6,736 nt of DNA, from positions 1 to 6,736 of the forward strand of contig DIKC01000059.1 in NCBI GenBank assembly GCA_002421565.1, written 5' to 3'. Made by a program: the position numbers and the translations under genes. The notes beneath the pieces are model-generated. The model saw only the letters and a program-made list of their open reading frames with translations. It made no database searches and was not told where the DNA came from. Origin of the DNA: Desulfobulbaceae bacterium UBA5628 (GTDB lineage: Bacteria > Desulfobacterota > Desulfobulbia > Desulfobulbales > Desulfurivibrionaceae). This document shows, piece by piece, positions 4,030 through 6,736 of this stretch (its first letter is position 1; each line of letters opens with the position of its first letter).

Positions 4030-6736
4030 ATGCAAAGAAAAAAGACAGCGGTAAGCAAAATTTCCCGCTGGAGTGTCGCCGCGATCACGGCGGCGGTCAT
4101 GTCGGCCTGCGCCGCCAATCCGGCCCTGGCCCTGGATATGGAGTTTCACACCTATGGCGGCTTCGGGCCGGTCAGTCAGGCGTTCAGCAAAATCGCCCTG
4201 ATCTTTTCCGATGCCGGATTCAACGGCCTGTTTTTCACGGTGGTGGCGTTCGGGATTCTGCTGGCCGGATTGGCCTGGCTGGTTCGGTGGAGTGAAAACA
4301 TCCAGAAGGCCACCATGAGTTGGGCAATCTCGCTGTTTATCGGGGTGCTGATCTATCTCGGGCTGTTCGTTCCCAAGGCATCGCTGACGGTCTACGACCC
4401 GGTGCTGAACCGCTTTCAGACCATCGGCAATTTGCCGCAGGCGGTGGTGGCGCTGGCCGGGGCGACCAACCTGGTCGAGCGGGGGCTGATCGAGATCATC
4501 GACACGGCGGCGGTGCCGGGCGCAAAGTACACGGAGGCGGCCGGCGGTATAGGATTCCAGGCGTTGGCCAGGTCAACCACGATACCGCAAAAGGACGATA
4601 ACGTGATGGCCAGCCTGGTCCGGTACATCGATGATTGCGTGTCCTTCGAGCTGATGCGGCCGGGGACCACCCTGTCGTTGGATATTTTGCGTCGGGGAAC
4701 CACTGATTTTCTGCCGGAATTGGCCAAGGCTGTCCATCCCATGATCTGGACCGTCCACTACAGCGCCGCCACCCCCCAGGGCGTGTCCATGACCTGCACC
4801 GATGCGTGGAACGCTATCCAGCCGACCTTGGCCAGTCCTGGCTATTGGGCCGATGCGGTCAAGACCGCCTGCGCTGCCGGCGGGTTCACGCCGAGCATCC
4901 CCACCGACCAACAGGCTTGCCGCGATTTGATGACCGCCACCTTGCTCAATCAGGCCGGGGTCAGCAAGACCCCGGAAGGATTCCTCACCCAGGCCAATCT
5001 GGCCATGATCCTGGCCGACTTCTACTACAAGTCTGAGCCGCGCATGGCGGCACTGATGCAGGCTAATCAAGAAATCACCAGCAAGGGCGTCGGGGCCGGC
5101 ATGGTCATGAATGAGTGGTTACCGATCATGCGGGCGGTGATGACGGCGGTGGCGGTTGGGCTGGTGCCGTTTCTGGCTTTGTTGGTGCCGACTGGCCTCT
5201 GGAAACAGGCGCTTTCCACTATGGTCGGATTTTTTGTTTTTCTCATGACCTGGGGCGTCGCGGATGCGGTGGTGCATGGGGCCGTGATGGATCATGCCGT
5301 GACCGCGTTCGAGGAGATCAGGCAGGCCGGGCTGGGGGTCTATGCCGCCCTGGCGCTGCCGGAGCAGTCCACCAAGATACTCGGCATGTTCGGGATGGTG
5401 AGGTCATCCAGCATGATGCTGGCCAGCCTGCTCACCATGATGCTGATCCGCTTCGGGGGCCATGCCTTGTCGATGATGGCGAGCAGCCTGCAAGGCGCGG
5501 TGCAGGGGGCCGGAGCGAATGCCGGCAAGACCATGCTGCCCGGCGGTGGGGTGAAAAAATCGCAAGAGGAAGTCGATCATGCCCGCATGCTGGATAAATA
5601 CGCCACTTTGGACGAGGATCGGATCAATGGCGTCGGCAAGGGCGCGACCGAGGATTTGCGGCAGGCCGGGTTGCAGCAAGATTTTCGGCAGGTTGGATCG
5701 GCGCGGGCCGAAATGGCGGGAATGAGGCAGGCGATGAAAGAGGGGAACTTTTCTGGGTCGCCGGTCGAGTGGAACACCGGCCGGGCTGGCGCGGGTCAGA
5801 GCTACGTTGGCGGCGGCGGGGTGCAAACTCGTCATATCGGCCCCGGCGGGATGCAGGGCCGTCAAACCAGCAAGGATGTGGACGTTGGCGGCGGCTGGCA
5901 GCGGCAGTCTGACGTTGGCCAAGATGGCCAGGGGATGCACCACGACCGGAGCGGCTGGGCTTCGGCGGTGTTCTCCGAGGACAATGGGCAGCAGACCCTG
6001 TCGAAGGTGGACATTCCCGGCCTAAACGTCGCCGTCGGCAAAAGCGCCCAGCAGCAGCGGGTTCGCATGGCGGCCCAGGAATTATCCAGCAATAACTCCT
6101 GGGCGTTGTCGGACAGTGAGCTTCGTCAGCATGGGCTGACCAGGGCTGACCAGGAGAGCTTTCAGACGAGTTTGAGTCAAAATGCCAGCAAAGAGTACAG
6201 CCGGGGGCTGGATAATCTGTCGCGGTATGGGATTGATAAATCCTCGAATCTGGCCAAGGCGCTTCAAAGTAATGCGAGCGTCAAAGCCACGACCGGAAGC
6301 GGGTTTGAATTGCCGTTTGGTTTGGCGAAAGCCAAAATTGAAGGCCAAGTAGGCGGCGGCTATGAACTCAAAGGCACCACCAAGGACGGCGAATCGGTCA
6401 GCATCAGCCTAACCGAAAAAGAGGCAGAAGCGTTCAAACGGATGGAAAGCGAAGTGCGGACGCGGGCTATGACCGAGACGTTGAGCGATTCCAGTAACCT
6501 GAATTACGCCTCCGTCGTGGCCCAAAACCAGGGCTACGGCGAGGCCGAGAAATATATCAACCAGGCGCGACACGTCGAGGGAAACGAGGAGCGGTATGGC
6601 GCTGATCTGACCACTGCCTTTGTCCGGGCGCAAGCCCGGCAGACCGGCGGCGAGACGCCGGAGAACATCAGGCGCGTCGCTGACGGGCTGGGCCAGGCGG
6701 TGGCCAGCGGCAGCCTCGGGGATGCGGCTGGCCGGG
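4030..6736 (+). CDS. traG: TraG, F-type conjugative transfer protein (mating-pair stabilisation), partial at the 3' end
   Basis: 902 codons open to the window edge, with no stop. In F-type type IV secretion systems TraG is an inner-membrane protein needed for pilus assembly (N-terminal part) and for mating-pair stabilisation and entry exclusion (C-terminal part). Residues 1-34 look like a signal peptide (basic MQRKK, hydrophobic core, ANPALA before LDM). The mature start EFHTYGGFGPVSQAFSKIAL matches the beginning of TraG_N. Membrane segments lie about 66-86, 98-114, 366-387, 398-412 and 462-477. The loop between them carries C203 (in DDCVSFELM), C256 (MTCTDAW), C281 and C297; the first two align with the cysteine motifs of F TraG. 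A Gly/Gln-rich stretch (about 590-640) leads into the polar C-terminal domain seen in F TraG (YSRGLDNLSRYGIDKSSNLA, GSGFELPFGLAKAKIEGQVG). No traF or traH precedes it, so here it starts its own transcription unit. Confidence 0.92.
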   Translation, partial: MQRKKTAVSKISRWSVAAITAAVMSACAANPALALDMEFHTYGGFGPVSQAFSKIALIFSDAGFNGLFFTVVAFGILLAGLAWLVRWSENIQKATMSWAISLFIGVLIYLGLFVPKASLTVYDPVLNRFQTIGNLPQAVVALAGATNLVERGLIEIIDTAAVPGAKYTEAAGGIGFQALARSTTIPQKDDNVMASLVRYIDDCVSFELMRPGTTLSLDILRRGTTDFLPELAKAVHPMIWTVHYSAATPQGVSMTCTDAWNAIQPTLASPGYWADAVKTACAAGGFTPSIPTDQQACRDLMTATLLNQAGVSKTPEGFLTQANLAMILADFYYKSEPRMAALMQANQEITSKGVGAGMVMNEWLPIMRAVMTAVAVGLVPFLALLVPTGLWKQALSTMVGFFVFLMTWGVADAVVHGAVMDHAVTAFEEIRQAGLGVYAALALPEQSTKILGMFGMVRSSSMMLASLLTMMLIRFGGHALSMMASSLQGAVQGAGANAGKTMLPGGGVKKSQEEVDHARMLDKYATLDEDRINGVGKGATEDLRQAGLQQDFRQVGSARAEMAGMRQAMKEGNFSGSPVEWNTGRAGAGQSYVGGGGVQTRHIGPGGMQGRQTSKDVDVGGGWQRQSDVGQDGQGMHHDRSGWASAVFSEDNGQQTLSKVDIPGLNVAVGKSAQQQRVRMAAQELSSNNSWALSDSELRQHGLTRADQESFQTSLSQNASKEYSRGLDNLSRYGIDKSSNLAKALQSNASVKATTGSGFELPFGLAKAKIEGQVGGGYELKGTTKDGESVSISLTEKEAEAFKRMESEVRTRAMTETLSDSSNLNYASVVAQNQGYGEAEKYINQARHVEGNEERYGADLTTAFVRAQARQTGGETPENIRRVADGLGQAVASGSLGDAAGR

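Noticed and set aside
4573..5070. 165-residue minus-strand open frame inside traG
   Set aside because: Antisense of the conserved TraG periplasmic domain; no ribosome site or family pattern.
5404..5943. 179-residue minus-strand open frame inside traG
   Set aside because: Opposite strand of a long uninterrupted traG frame; composition is His/Pro/Ala-rich shadow.
1..6736. tRNA, rRNA or tRNA-linked att site
   Set aside because: No cloverleaf, anticodon arm or TTCGAATC-type arm was recognised on either strand by eye; no direct-repeat pair flanking the region was visible.

Overview
The window looks like the regulatory and early-transfer end of a conjugative element (an integrated ICE or a plasmid) in a Gram-negative bacterium, probably a proteobacterium. 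The support is a GC-rich composition, strong Shine-Dalgarno sites, a type II toxin-antitoxin pair, a phage-style repressor facing a divergent operon, and the first 902 codons of a large F-type conjugation protein, TraG. Nothing seen fixes the genus.

Left part (1-1116). Non-coding palindromes (1-150) lie downstream of a minus-strand toxin-antitoxin operon. A RelE-type toxin (540-797) comes first and overlaps an antitoxin (151-543) that joins a short Phd/RelB-like N-terminus to a C-terminal Xre helix-turn-helix. Their promoter sits so close to the toxin ATG that the mRNA may be leaderless, and a perfect palindrome lies in its spacer. Next comes a gene-free stretch (798-1116) with three 23-bp dyad repeats, an ACC microsatellite and a GC-rich hairpin.

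Middle part (1117-3808). A minus-strand pair encodes an Xre/CI-like repressor without a peptidase domain (1545-2030) and a two-helix membrane protein (1117-1542). Across a roughly 100-bp control region, a plus-strand operon starts with an AlpA/excisionase-like DNA-binding protein carrying an AT-hook (2134-2415). A replication-initiator-like protein follows (2419-3147): its HTH_36 domain is intact, but a DnaA N-terminal-like domain continues in the -1 frame to 3275. Restoring one base near 3091-3096 would give one protein of about 285 residues. A tryptophan-rich protein of unknown function follows (3365-3808).

Right part (3779-6736). A possible small minus-strand membrane protein (3779-3976) has an ideal ribosome binding site. 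Divergent from it, traG begins at 4030 and is open to the window edge. It has a signal peptide, membrane segments, a periplasmic domain with four cysteines and a long glycine-rich C-terminal region.

Inferred working model: the repressor at 1545-2030 controls the divergent promoters. When it is released, the excisionase-like and initiator-like proteins are made. The toxin-antitoxin pair stabilises the element, and TraG takes part in mating-pair stabilisation. The frameshift in the initiator would damage this scheme if it is real and not a sequencing error.
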